A program made the position numbers and the translations under genes. 46,122 nt of DNA from Azospira sp. I13 (lineage in GTDB: Bacteria > Pseudomonadota > Gammaproteobacteria > Burkholderiales > Rhodocyclaceae): assembly GCF_003112695.1 (NCBI RefSeq), contig NZ_BFBP01000004.1, positions 36,678 through 82,799 of the forward strand, given 5' to 3'. Of this stretch, positions 24,905-33,889 are shown piece after piece (position 1 is the first letter of the stretch; every line of letters begins with the position of its first letter). Below the pieces are notes generated by a model. The model searched no databases. It was given only the letters and a program-made list of their open reading frames with translations, and was not told where the DNA came from.

Positions 24905-24934
24905 TCAATGATAACAATGCATTGGTGTCATTGA
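24905..24934. promoter_or_regulatory. Nested palindromic operator between the LysR and MFS genes
   Basis: TCAATGA (24905-24911) and TCATTGA (24928-24934) form a perfect dyad. Exactly centred between them is the 10-bp palindrome CAATGCATTG (24915-24924), so all parts share one symmetry axis. The composition is AT-rich and it lies 26 bases before the LysR start, as expected for a LysR regulator binding site with overlapping promoters. Confidence 0.75.
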
Positions 24935-24980
24935 TGCAAGGGGCCAATACTGGCGGCCATTCGTTTCTGGGAAATCCACC

Positions 24981-26228
24981 GTGTCTTCTGATGCTCCCCG
25001 CGCTGCGGCTGCGCCTGGCCCTGCTGCCGCGACGTCCTGCACCCCCTCACCTCCGCCCGCCCCGGGCCTCTCCACCGGCCTGGTGGGCCTGATGTCCGTG
25101 GCCACGGGCCTGGCGGTGGCCGGCAACTATTACGCCCAGCCCCTGCTGCCTTCCATCGCCGCTGAAATGGGCATTTCCGCCGCCACAGCCGGCTCCGTGG
25201 TCACCACCGCCCAACTCGGCTACGCCCTCGGCCTGCTGCTCATCGTGCCCTTGGGTGATCTGCTGGAACGGCGCCGCCTCATCGTCATCATGACGCTGCT
25301 GGCGGCCGTCGGGCTGCTGGTCACTGCCCTCGCTTCCTCCATGGCCGGCATTTATGTCGGCACGGCCCTGGCCGGGCTGTTCTCGGTGGTGGCCCAGGTG
25401 CTGGTGCCCCTGGCCGCCACCCTGGCGGCGCCGGAGCGCCGCGGCAAGGTGGTGGGCACGGTGATGAGCGGCCTGCTCCTGGGCATTCTCCTCGCCCGCA
25501 CCGTGGCCGGCGGTCTGGCGGGCCTGGGGGGCTGGCGCACGGTGTATTGGGTGGGGGCGGCGGCCATGGCCCTGATCGCCCTGGTGCTGGCCCGCTGCCT
25601 GCCCCGCTACCAGCAGAGCGTCGGCCTCTCCTATCCCCAGTTGCTGCGTTCCGTGCTTGGCCTCTTTGGCGAAGAACCGGCCCTGCGCCTGCGGGCCTTT
25701 CTCGGCGCCACGGTGTTCGCCGCCTTCAGCGTGTTGTGGACCTCCATGGCCTTCCTGCTGGCGGGGCCGGATTACGGCTACGGCGAGGCGGCCATCGGCC
25801 TCTTCGGCCTGGCCGGCGCTGCCGGCGCCCTGGCCGCCAATGCGGTGGGCCGCCTGGCCGATGGCGGCCGGGGGCGTCAGGCCACCCTGGGCGGGCTCCT
25901 GGCCTTGCTGCTCTCCTGGGGCGCCCTGTGGTTCGCGCCCCAATCCCTGGAGGCCCTCATCGTCGGCGTGCTGGTGCTGGATCTGGCGGTGCAGGGCGTC
26001 CATGTGAGCAACCAGGGGGCGCTCTACGGCATCCGCCCCGATGCCCGCAACCGCCTCACCGCGGCCTACATGACCAGCTATTTCATCGGCGGTGCTTCCG
26101 GTTCCCTGGCCTCTGCGGCGGCCTTTCAGCAGGCGGGCTGGGCCGGCGTGTGCGTGGTCGGCGCCCTGGTTTCCGCCGCCGCCCTGGCCGCCTGGTGCCT
26201 GGTCCGGTTGCCCGGGGAGGCCGGCTAG
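24981..26228 (+). CDS. MFS transporter
   Basis: The 415-residue inner-membrane protein has 12 predicted helices after a Pro/Ala-rich cytoplasmic lead (residues 1-35). The family loop between helices 2 and 3 is visible as PLGDLLERRRLIVIMTLL, and the second half begins near residue 220. It resembles the drug/sugar efflux-type MFS group often paired with a LysR gene. The likely job is export of a compound sensed by the divergent regulator. The start is GTG at 24981. An internal ATG near residue 38 is possible but would cut into the lead before helix 1. The substrate is unknown. Confidence 0.85.
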   Translation: MSSDAPRAAAAPGPAAATSCTPSPPPAPGLSTGLVGLMSVATGLAVAGNYYAQPLLPSIAAEMGISAATAGSVVTTAQLGYALGLLLIVPLGDLLERRRLIVIMTLLAAVGLLVTALASSMAGIYVGTALAGLFSVVAQVLVPLAATLAAPERRGKVVGTVMSGLLLGILLARTVAGGLAGLGGWRTVYWVGAAAMALIALVLARCLPRYQQSVGLSYPQLLRSVLGLFGEEPALRLRAFLGATVFAAFSVLWTSMAFLLAGPDYGYGEAAIGLFGLAGAAGALAANAVGRLADGGRGRQATLGGLLALLLSWGALWFAPQSLEALIVGVLVLDLAVQGVHVSNQGALYGIRPDARNRLTAAYMTSYFIGGASGSLASAAAFQQAGWAGVCVVGALVSAAALAAWCLVRLPGEAG

Positions 26229-26254
26229 TGGCCTAATGGCGCTTTTCCAATGTC

Positions 26255-27055
26255 ATGGATGGCGCCATGGGCCTGCCGACTTTTTCTGCTTCTGTCCTTG
26301 CCACGTGCGTCGCCGCCTGGTGTTGCCTGAGCGGGCCCTTGCAGGCGGAGGAGGCGAAGCCGGGGGCTGCCGTCGCCACGGCGCCCGCTCCCGCCGCGGC
26401 CGACAGCGCCTTGCGGGCCCAAGGCGAGTGGATGGCCCATTACTACCAGCGGCCCGATCCCGCCGGGGTGGCGGATTGGGTGCGCCAGGGTTCGGCGGCC
26501 GGCATGTTCGAGAAGCCCGGCTCCCGCTTCCCGGTGATGGTCTTTCTCGCTGAAATCATGAAGCAGAACCCGGCCCGGCATTCGGCCTGGTGCCAGGCCT
26601 GGGGCGAGCTGCCGGCGGAACACCGCCTTTATCTGGCCTGGGCCCTGCGCAATGCGGCTTCGCCCTCCCTGGAGGCGTGCCTGGGCGCCGGGCTGAAGCT
26701 TACGGAAGAGCAGCGCCGCAAGCTGCAGGCGGCGCCTCGTTTCGACGCCCTGGCGCGGCCCGCCGCCAGCCCGACGGACCTGGACATGCTGTGGGCCGTC
26801 TTCATGGCCACCGGCAATGGCGACGCCGTACAGCGCATCATTGATGTGCTGGCCGGGCCGGAGCCCCGCCAGGGCGAGCCGGGGGCCGTCAATGCCCTGC
26901 TGCTGCGGGGCGCGGCCCGCTGGTCCCTGGGTTCCAACATGCGCCAGCACGCCCGGGTGGCGGCCCTGGTGAAGGAACGCCGGGCGCGGGAATCCGGCCC
27001 CCTGGCGGCGGTGCTGGATGAACTGCTGGCCCGTCTGGCCACCTCCGCCAGCTAA
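26255..27055 (+). CDS. Secreted protein of unknown function
   Basis: The 266-residue protein has a signal peptide (about residues 1-31, MGLPTFSASVLATCVAAWCC... ending in LQAEE) and an otherwise soluble, mostly helical mature part of about 230 residues. No recognised domain. W-M-A-H-Y-Y-Q-R-P-D-P-A near residue 50 and the later LAWALRNAASPSLEAC suggest repeated helical hairpins. Two in-frame ATGs (26255 and 26267) both lead into the signal peptide. It starts 26 bases after the MFS gene and could be read from the same transcript. Function is unknown. Confidence 0.75.
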   Translation: MDGAMGLPTFSASVLATCVAAWCCLSGPLQAEEAKPGAAVATAPAPAAADSALRAQGEWMAHYYQRPDPAGVADWVRQGSAAGMFEKPGSRFPVMVFLAEIMKQNPARHSAWCQAWGELPAEHRLYLAWALRNAASPSLEACLGAGLKLTEEQRRKLQAAPRFDALARPAASPTDLDMLWAVFMATGNGDAVQRIIDVLAGPEPRQGEPGAVNALLLRGAARWSLGSNMRQHARVAALVKERRARESGPLAAVLDELLARLATSAS

Positions 27056-27190
27056 AGAGGAACGCAGCCAGGGAATGTGACAGCGCCGGGGAGCGGGCAC
27101 CGCGCACCGTGCCCTGTCCGCCCCATGACGGATGGAGGCGAAGGGAGGATTGGGTGACAATGCAAATATCCTGAACCTGCATTGCCTGCC

Positions 27191-29971
27191 ATGCGCCACG
27201 CCGCCCCCCCTTCTTCAGCTTCCCCCGCATCCCCGTCTGCCGCCCAGGCACAGGCGGCGCCCCTCTGGCACAGCCTGCCGGGGGAGGCGGTGGCCGAGCA
27301 TTGGCAGACGCCCCGCGACTGCGGCCTGGACGAGGCCGAGGTGGAACGGCGGCGCCTCATTCACGGCGAAAACCATCTCACCCCCAAGCCCGGCAAGGGC
27401 CCCCTGCTGCGCTTCGCCCTGCAGTTCGCCCAGCCCCTGGTGCTGGTGCTGCTGCTGGCCGGGGCCATCACCGCCTTTCTCGGCGAATGGGTGGATTCCG
27501 GGGTGATCCTCGGCGTCACGGTCATTAACGCCCTCATCGGCTTCATCCAGGAAGGCAAAGCGGAGAGCGCCCTGGCGGCCCTGGCCCGCTCCGTCGCCAG
27601 CGAAGTGACGGTGCTGCGGGGCGGCGAGAAGAAGCGTCTGCCCTCCCGCGCCCTGGTGCCCGGCGACGTGGTGCTGCTGGCCGCCGGCGACAAGGTGCCG
27701 GCGGACCTGCGCCTGATCCATGCCCGGGAGCTGAAGGCCATGGAGGCCGCCCTGACCGGCGAATCCACCGCCAGCGACAAGCACAGCGACACCCTGCCGG
27801 CGGCGACCCTGCTGGCGGACCGGGGCAACATGGCCTACGCCGGCACCATGGTGGTGAGCGGCCAGGGCACGGGCATCGCCATCGCCACCGGCGACGCCAC
27901 CGAGACCGGTCGCATCTCCAAACTGATGGGCGAAACGCCGGACCTGATGACGCCCCTCACCCGCAAGATGGCCGCCTTCTCCAACTGGCTGCTGATGGCC
28001 ATCGGCGCCCTGGCGGTATTCACCTTTGGGGTGGGCCTGTGGCGCGGCGAAGCGCCCTTCGACATGTTCATGGCGGCGGTGGCCCTGGCCGTGGGCGCCA
28101 TTCCCGAAGGCCTGCCGGCGGCCATGACCATCACCCTGGCCATTGGCGTTTCGCGCATGGCCAAGCGCCGCGCCATCATCCGCAAGCTGCCGGCGGTGGA
28201 AACCCTGGGCAGCACCACGGTGATCTGCTCCGACAAGACGGGCACCCTCACCGAGAACCAGATGACGGTGCGGGAAGTGGTGGCCGGCGGCATCGCCTAC
28301 CCGGTGAGCGGCAACGGCTACGCCCCGGAAGGGGAGATCGGCGGCCGCCGCCTCGGCGCCGAGGCGCCGCCGGAACCGGCCCTGCGGGAATGCCTGCTGG
28401 CCGCCGCCCTGTGCAACGACGCCGGCCTGTTCAAGGAAGGGCGCCATTGGCAGATCAGCGGCGACCCGACGGAAGCGGCCCTGCTGGTGGCCGCGCGCAA
28501 GGCCGGGCTGGACGAACACACCCTGCTTACCCTCTACCCCCGTGTGGATGAACTGCCCTTCGACTCGGCGCGCCAGTACATGGCCACCCAGCATGGCCGT
28601 GAGCCGGGGGAGGGCGGCGACGTGGTCTACGCCAAGGGCGCCCTGGAAAAGCTGCTGCCCCATTGCCGACGCCGCTGCAATGCGGAAGGCCAGCCGGTGC
28701 CGCTAACCCCAGCCGACGCCGCTGCCATCGAGCGCCAGGCCCGGGAAATGGCGGCCCGGGGCCTGCGGGTGCTGGCCGTGGCCCGCCGGGGCTGGGCCGC
28801 CGGGACGGTGCTGGATGCGGATTCCCTCATTGCCGGTGAGGGGCTGGACTACCTGGGCCTCATCGGCATGATGGACCCGCCCCGGGCCCAGGCGGTGGCG
28901 GCGGTGAAGGCCTGCCGCAGCGCCGGCATCCGGGTCAAGATGATCACCGGCGACCACGCCGTCACCGCCCTGGCCATCGCCCGCCAGATCGGCATCGCCG
29001 CCGAAGGGGAGCAGGCCTTGAGTGGTGGCGAACTGGCGGCCCTGGATGATGAAGGCCTGCGGGCGGCGGTACGGAACGTGAACGTCTTCGCCCGGGTCGA
29101 GCCAGAACAGAAGCTGCGCCTGGTGCGGGCCCTCCAGGCCCAGGGCCAGGTGGTGGCCATGACTGGCGACGGGGTGAACGATGCCCCGGCCCTGAAGCAG
29201 GCCAACATCGGCATTGCCATGGGCATCACCGGCACCGAGGTGGCCAAGGAGGCCGCCGCCATGGTGCTCACCGACGACAATTTCGCCACCATCGAGGCGG
29301 CGGTGGAGGAAGGCCGGGGCGTCTTCGACAATCTGGTGAAGTTCATCACCTGGACCCTGCCCACCAACTTCGGCGAAGGCCTGGTGATTGTGGCGGCCAT
29401 CGTCTTCGGCGCCACCCTGCCCATCACGCCCCTGCAAATCCTCTGGATCAACATGACCACGGCGGTGTTCCTGGGCCTGATGCTGGCCTTCGAGCCCATC
29501 GAGAAAGGCGTCATGGCCCGCGCGCCCCGGGCTGCCGATACTCCGGTGCTGGACCGGGCCCTGGTGGGGCGCATCCTGCTGGTCAGCCTGTTGCTGCTAC
29601 TGGGGGCCTTCGGCCTCTTCCTGCGGGAGCTGGAGCAGGGCCATACCCTGGCCGAGGCCCGCACCGTGGCGGTGAATGTGTTCGTGCTGGTGGAGGCGGT
29701 CTATCTCTTCAATTGCCGCTCCCTCTCCCACGCTTTCTGGAGCATGGGCCTGTTCACCAACCGCTGGTTCTGGGGCGGCATCGCCACCATGGCGGTACTG
29801 CAACTGCTCTTCACCTACGCGCCGATCATGAACCGGCTCTTCGCCACGGCCCCCATCGGCCTGGAGGAATGGCTGGAAATCGGTCTCTTTGCCCTGTTCT
29901 GTGGCGGCGTCATCGGCCTGGAAAAGTGGCTGCGGGAGCGTCTGGCGCGGCGGGCCGGCAGGCTGCGCTGA
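27191..29971 (+). CDS. Cation-transporting P-type ATPase (P2-like)
   Basis: The 926-residue inner-membrane pump has the full P-type ATPase set: an N-terminal cation-ATPase domain (about 20-90), the actuator motif TGES (189-192), PEGLP in helix M4, the phosphorylated Asp348 in SDKTGTLTENQ, the hinge TGDGVNDAPALKQA, and ten predicted helices. It resembles Ca2+-pump-type P2 ATPases, but helix M6 reads LWINMTTAVFLG where SERCA-like pumps have N-x-x-T-D, so the cation-binding Asp is replaced by Ala. The ion is therefore uncertain. ATG 27191 is preferred to a TTG nine bases upstream. It lies in a region rich in monovalent-cation transporters. Confidence 0.93.
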   Translation: MRHAAPPSSASPASPSAAQAQAAPLWHSLPGEAVAEHWQTPRDCGLDEAEVERRRLIHGENHLTPKPGKGPLLRFALQFAQPLVLVLLLAGAITAFLGEWVDSGVILGVTVINALIGFIQEGKAESALAALARSVASEVTVLRGGEKKRLPSRALVPGDVVLLAAGDKVPADLRLIHARELKAMEAALTGESTASDKHSDTLPAATLLADRGNMAYAGTMVVSGQGTGIAIATGDATETGRISKLMGETPDLMTPLTRKMAAFSNWLLMAIGALAVFTFGVGLWRGEAPFDMFMAAVALAVGAIPEGLPAAMTITLAIGVSRMAKRRAIIRKLPAVETLGSTTVICSDKTGTLTENQMTVREVVAGGIAYPVSGNGYAPEGEIGGRRLGAEAPPEPALRECLLAAALCNDAGLFKEGRHWQISGDPTEAALLVAARKAGLDEHTLLTLYPRVDELPFDSARQYMATQHGREPGEGGDVVYAKGALEKLLPHCRRRCNAEGQPVPLTPADAAAIERQAREMAARGLRVLAVARRGWAAGTVLDADSLIAGEGLDYLGLIGMMDPPRAQAVAAVKACRSAGIRVKMITGDHAVTALAIARQIGIAAEGEQALSGGELAALDDEGLRAAVRNVNVFARVEPEQKLRLVRALQAQGQVVAMTGDGVNDAPALKQANIGIAMGITGTEVAKEAAAMVLTDDNFATIEAAVEEGRGVFDNLVKFITWTLPTNFGEGLVIVAAIVFGATLPITPLQILWINMTTAVFLGLMLAFEPIEKGVMARAPRAADTPVLDRALVGRILLVSLLLLLGAFGLFLRELEQGHTLAEARTVAVNVFVLVEAVYLFNCRSLSHAFWSMGLFTNRWFWGGIATMAVLQLLFTYAPIMNRLFATAPIGLEEWLEIGLFALFCGGVIGLEKWLRERLARRAGRLR

Positions 29972-29990
29972 GCCTGCCCAGCCCTGAAGG

Positions 29991-30950
29991 TCAGGCTTTC
30001 AGGGCGACGTTCACCATTTCGAGAAACTCCAGGGCGACCTGGGGCCGGGTGGTGGCGAATTCCCGGGCCAGGGTCAGGGCGCAGGTGGGCACCAGCTCCT
30101 GGGGAATGTAGTGCTTGAAGATCAGCCGTGCCGGTTGCACATGGCCGTCGATCAGGCATTGGCGTATGCCCGCCATGGCCCGGTCGAACTGCTCCTGATC
30201 GCTTTCCCGGCGGCTCAGCACGGCATAGAAGGAAGACTGGTTTTCCTGTTGCTCCCGGGGCAGGGCGGCAAAAGTGGCTTCGTTCTCCTGGTGACGCTGG
30301 CGAAAGTTGGCCACGTTTTCCGGGGTGCTGGCTACGCCGTTGTTGACGAAGCAGTCGTGTTCGAGAACCGCCATCGAATAGCGGCCGAGCAGCTCGTCCA
30401 GCACCTTGAAACGCTCGGTGGTCAGCAGAAAGCGCAGGGAATCCGGCGTGTGGGCGTTGATGTGGCCGTAGCTGGGGCCCAGGAGATGAAAGGTCTCGTT
30501 CTTCAGGTTGAAGAACTCCATGGGGATTTCAATCACCTGATGGCGGGAGACCCGCTGAATCTCCCGCAGCAGGGCCCGTTCATATTCCACATGCTCCAGC
30601 ACGTGGGAGAGCACCACCAGATCAAAGAAATCGTCGGGGAAGGGCAGGCGGTAGCCATCGAACTGCTGGCAGGAAACCAGCCCGGGGATGGGCTGTTGCA
30701 GGGTGATGTCGATGCCCGATTGGGAAATTTCCACCCCGTAGAGTTCAGGGCTGAAGCCGCTTTCCCCCAGGCAGCGCAGGATGGCGCCATCGCCGGAACC
30801 CACTTCCAGGGTGCGGCCGGGCTTCAGGCCGTTGCGTCGACACAGTTCCACGATGTGCCCCACCTTGTCCTGGGCGCCCAGCAGGCGCCATTGGGTGGGG
30901 GTTTCGTAGTTGGTTTCTTCGACGTGGATTTCCAGGGCCAGGGTGGTCAT
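29991..30950 (-). CDS. Class I SAM-dependent methyltransferase
   Basis: The 319-residue cytoplasmic protein has the Rossmann-fold methyltransferase core. Motif I is TLEVGSGDGAILRCLGE (about residues 46-62), the acidic end of strand 2 is YGVEIS, and motif post-I/II is FDLVVLSHVLEHVEYERALLREI (paraphrased). The C-terminal 130 residues form a helical extension without a recognised domain. AAGGAAAG lies 6 bases before ATG 30950, which excludes a much longer reading starting at 31985 that crosses the upstream intergenic space. The substrate is unknown. It is convergent with the ATPase gene. Confidence 0.88.
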   Translation of the reverse strand: MTTLALEIHVEETNYETPTQWRLLGAQDKVGHIVELCRRNGLKPGRTLEVGSGDGAILRCLGESGFSPELYGVEISQSGIDITLQQPIPGLVSCQQFDGYRLPFPDDFFDLVVLSHVLEHVEYERALLREIQRVSRHQVIEIPMEFFNLKNETFHLLGPSYGHINAHTPDSLRFLLTTERFKVLDELLGRYSMAVLEHDCFVNNGVASTPENVANFRQRHQENEATFAALPREQQENQSSFYAVLSRRESDQEQFDRAMAGIRQCLIDGHVQPARLIFKHYIPQELVPTCALTLAREFATTRPQVALEFLEMVNVALKA

Positions 30951-31392
30951 GGGGGCTTTCCTTGCGGGAGTTTCCAGCTGCCTGACCAGGAGGGCCCGGG
31001 CCGGGAGATGCTGGGAAGAGGCGGTGGAGTATATACGGGAGCCGACCATCGGGATGAGGCGGGATGAAGCTGGGAAATGGCAGTTGAAGCGGCGGGTGAA
31101 GCCTGCCCGTTGCCCCCCGCCGGAATGGCTGCTGGCAGCAGCGCCCGTACTTTCGTTGCCAGGACGTACGGAACTTGCCGGGGAGCGGCAGACTCTGACC
31201 TGAAGTAACCTACGGCCTCCAGCATCCCTGCTCCGGGGACGTTTCTGGGGCGCCTTCATGGCGCCCGTCTCGCGACAACAACACAGGCTGTGCGCTGACC
31301 GCAGTCCGCTCCCATGAGCGGCGGACCGCCCGGGCGCCGCATTGTGCACTCTGCATGTATTGCTCCGCAGCCGCTCCATGGGAGAACTCTCT
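30951..31392. other. Divergent intergenic region between methyltransferase and antiporter genes
   Basis: No gene is supported. A perfect 7-bp hairpin with a 5-base loop (GGGCGCC 31248-31254, GGCGCCC 31260-31266) stands about 125 bases before the antiporter start, without a T-run. The region must hold promoters for both directions. I see no confident -10/-35 pair. Confidence 0.5.
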
Positions 31393-32637
31393 ATGGACGG
31401 AAATGCCTTCCCGTCTTTCCTGCCGGCCCTGCCGCTGGCTCTGGGGCCCGCCGCCCTGTTCGGCAGCCTGCTGCTTGCCGGCCTGCTGGGCGGTGAAATC
31501 GCCCAGCGTCTGAAACTGCCCCGCCTGCTGGGCTGGCTTCTGGCTGGCTTGCTGCTGGGCCAGGGGGCGGCCGGTCTCTTCCCCGGGAATTCCCTGGAAC
31601 CCTTGCTGGGCGAAACTCGGCTGTTCTTCGATGTGGCGGTGGGCCTGATCCTTTTTGACCTGGGCCGCCGTCTTGATCTTTCCTGGTTCCGCCGGGACCG
31701 TTCGCTATTGGCGGCGGCGCTTCTGGAGTCGGCCCTGGCCTTCGCTGCCATGGCCGGGGTGCTCTGCCTCTTCGGCTTCAGCCGGCTGGAGGCGGGCATG
31801 GCAGCGGCCATCGGCCTCTCTTCGGCCCCCGCCGTGGTCTGGCTGGTGGCCCGGGAATCCCGGGCCGAGGGCCAGGTCACCGAGCGTTGTCTGGCCCTGG
31901 TGGCCATCAACACCCTGATGGCCTGCCTGGTCGCCACTTCCCTGCTTTCCGCCGCCCACGCGGAATACCAGGCGCCCTGGCGCACCGCCCTGCTGCATCC
32001 CCTCTACCTGCTCCTCGGCTCGGTGCTGCTCGGGGCCGTGGCGGCCCGGCTGGTGCTGTGGGGCGCCCGTCTGCTGGGCAAGGGGCCCCAGGCCCGGCTC
32101 TCGCAGTTCGTGCTGCTGGCAGCCTTTCTCCTGGCGGCGGTGGGGCTGGCCCATGCCTTGAAGCTCTCGGTCTTCCTGGCCCTGCTGGTGTTCGGTCTGG
32201 CCTGCCGCCAGTGGGACCGGCGCTACGTGTTGCTCAGCGTGGATCTGGGGGGCGCGGCCCAGCTCTTCTACATCGTGCTTTTCGTGCTTACCGGGGCCAG
32301 CCTGCCCCTGGCCGCCGTGACCGCCGCCGGCCTGCCGGCCCTGGCCTATGTGGCGGCCCGTAGCCTGGGCAAGACCGCTGGGGTGATGCTGACGGCGCCC
32401 TTTTCCCATATCCGCTGGCAGCAGCACGGCTGGCTGAGCCTGGCGCTGCTGCCCATGTCCGGGGTCGCCATCGCCCTGGTGCATGACCTCACCAGCCTCT
32501 TCCCCCAGTTTGGCGAGCGCCTGGGCAACCTGGTGCTGGCGGCAGTGGTGCTGCTGGAATTGCTGGGCCCCCTGGCCGTGCATACGGCCTTCAAACGGGC
32601 CGGCGAAACCCGCCAGGAAGGAGCGGAACATGCTTGA
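31393..32637 (+). CDS. CPA2-type cation/proton antiporter without a regulatory nucleotide-binding domain
   Basis: The 414-residue inner-membrane protein has about 12 helices in the Kef/NhaA-like pattern: an early GEIAQRLKLPRLLGWLLAGLLLG, FFDVAVGLILFDLGRRLDLSW, a serine-rich unwound helix (AAIGLSSAPAVVWLV) and a final two-helix block. It ends without the TrkA-N domain that KefB/KefC carry. Probable activity is exchange of Na+ or K+ for H+. GGAGA sits 7 bases before ATG 31393. The next gene overlaps by eight bases, so the antiporter is translationally coupled to a gamma-glutamyl ligase. This suggests that a small thiol or gamma-glutamyl compound is linked to its regulation. Confidence 0.85.
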   Translation: MDGNAFPSFLPALPLALGPAALFGSLLLAGLLGGEIAQRLKLPRLLGWLLAGLLLGQGAAGLFPGNSLEPLLGETRLFFDVAVGLILFDLGRRLDLSWFRRDRSLLAAALLESALAFAAMAGVLCLFGFSRLEAGMAAAIGLSSAPAVVWLVARESRAEGQVTERCLALVAINTLMACLVATSLLSAAHAEYQAPWRTALLHPLYLLLGSVLLGAVAARLVLWGARLLGKGPQARLSQFVLLAAFLLAAVGLAHALKLSVFLALLVFGLACRQWDRRYVLLSVDLGGAAQLFYIVLFVLTGASLPLAAVTAAGLPALAYVAARSLGKTAGVMLTAPFSHIRWQQHGWLSLALLPMSGVAIALVHDLTSLFPQFGERLGNLVLAAVVLLELLGPLAVHTAFKRAGETRQEGAEHA

Positions 32638-33754
32638 TTTCAAATCCGTGAGCCCCTACACCCTGGGGGTGGAACTGGAGCTCCAGGTCATCAACCCCCA
32701 TACCCAGGATCTCACCCGGGGCGGCCCTGATCTCTTGCAGGCCCTGGAAAAGGTGGCCCATCCCGGCGAGGTGAAGCCGGAGATCACCGAGAGCATGATC
32801 GAGCTGAACAGCAGCCCCCATGCCCGCCACGACAGCCTGCTGGAAGAGCTGCACGCCATGCGCGATGCGGTGGTGCACACGGCCGGCAGCCTCAACCTGG
32901 CCATTGCCGGAGGCGGCACCCATCCCTTCCACCGCTGGCACGACCGGCGCATCTTCCCGACGGAGCGCTTTCTCCAGCTTTCCAGCCTCTACGGCTATCT
33001 GGCCAAACAGTTCACCGTTTTCGGCCAGCACATCCACGTGGCCTGCGAATCCGGTGACGACGCGGTGTATCTGACCCACCAGCTGTCCCGCTACATTCCC
33101 CACTTCATCGCCCTTTCGGCCGCCTCGCCCTTTTCCCAGGGGGAGGACACCTCCTTCGAGACCTCGCGCCTACACGCCGTCTCCGCCTTTCCCCTCTCCG
33201 GCCACATGCCGCCGGTTAGCAGCTGGGCCGAGTTCGAGGACTTCTTCGCCAAGATGCTGGGCTACGGCATCATCGGCGGCATCAAGGATTTCTACTGGGA
33301 CATCCGCCCCAAGCCCGAATTCGGCACGGTGGAGGTGCGCATCTGCGACACCCCCCTGGAGGTGGATACGGCCGCCGCCCTGGCCGCCTTCGTCCAGGCC
33401 CTGGCCTTCTGGCTGCTGGTGGAGCGCCCCTACCCGGCGGACCGGGTGGAGGAGGGCCTGTACCTGGTCTACGGCTACAACCGCTTCCAGGCCACCCGCT
33501 TCGGCTTCGACGCCACCCTGGTGGACCCGCGCAGCCAGCAGAGCCTGGTGCTGCGGGACGATCTGCTGGCCACCCTGGAACGCCTGCAGCCCTTTGCCGA
33601 CGTGCTCGGCAGCCAGGCCCCCCTGGCCCGGCTGGCCGCCATGACCCGGGGTGAAGGCAATGGCAGCACCTGGCTACGGGCCTGCCACGAGGAAAGCGGC
33701 GCCCTGGAGGATGTGGTGCGTCGCTCGGCACAACGCTGGGCGGGGGGCGCCTAG
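32630..33754 (+). CDS. ybdK: YbdK-type carboxylate-amine ligase (glutamate-cysteine ligase 2 family)
   Basis: The 374-residue cytoplasmic enzyme belongs to the GCS2 family. Visible marks are TLGVELELQVINPHT (the metal-binding Glu pair), PEITESMIELNSSPH, IAGGGTHPFHRW, and DFYWDIRPKPEFGTVEVRICDTP (paraphrased). E. coli YbdK has weak gamma-glutamylcysteine synthetase activity, and the true product in most bacteria is unknown. It starts 8 bases inside the antiporter gene with AAGGAG before the ATG. An upstream long open frame is a shadow of the antiporter. It is followed, after a repeat, by a gamma-glutamyl hydrolase of the amidotransferase fold, so the trio could make and break one gamma-glutamyl compound. 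Confidence 0.92.
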   Translation: MLDFKSVSPYTLGVELELQVINPHTQDLTRGGPDLLQALEKVAHPGEVKPEITESMIELNSSPHARHDSLLEELHAMRDAVVHTAGSLNLAIAGGGTHPFHRWHDRRIFPTERFLQLSSLYGYLAKQFTVFGQHIHVACESGDDAVYLTHQLSRYIPHFIALSAASPFSQGEDTSFETSRLHAVSAFPLSGHMPPVSSWAEFEDFFAKMLGYGIIGGIKDFYWDIRPKPEFGTVEVRICDTPLEVDTAAALAAFVQALAFWLLVERPYPADRVEEGLYLVYGYNRFQATRFGFDATLVDPRSQQSLVLRDDLLATLERLQPFADVLGSQAPLARLAAMTRGEGNGSTWLRACHEESGALEDVVRRSAQRWAGGA

Positions 33755-33769
33755 GGTCGCGACTGAATA

Positions 33770-33866
33770 CTTTTGCCACAGAGGGGGCAGCGTTCACAGA
33801 GAAAGTGTTGGGAGTATTCCCCGGTGCTTCTCCGTGCTTTTGCCCTCGCTGTGACAAATTCTTGAA
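33770..33866. repeat. CACAGAG-type intergenic palindrome, copy B
   Basis: TGCCACAGAGGGGGCA on the left is nearly complementary to TGCCCTCGCTGTGACA on the right, and a second inner pair (CACAGAGAA / TTCTCCGTG) lies inside, giving a long imperfect stem. It sits between ybdK and the hydrolase gene and resembles copy A at 19135-19205. Confidence 0.6.
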
Positions 33867-33889
33867 ACTCGGATCGAGAGGAGTCATCC

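Noticed and set aside
29991-31985. A 664-codon reading of the methyltransferase gene
   Set aside because: The first 345 codons cross the intergenic region and overlap the divergent antiporter gene. A good ribosome site precedes the internal ATG at 30950.
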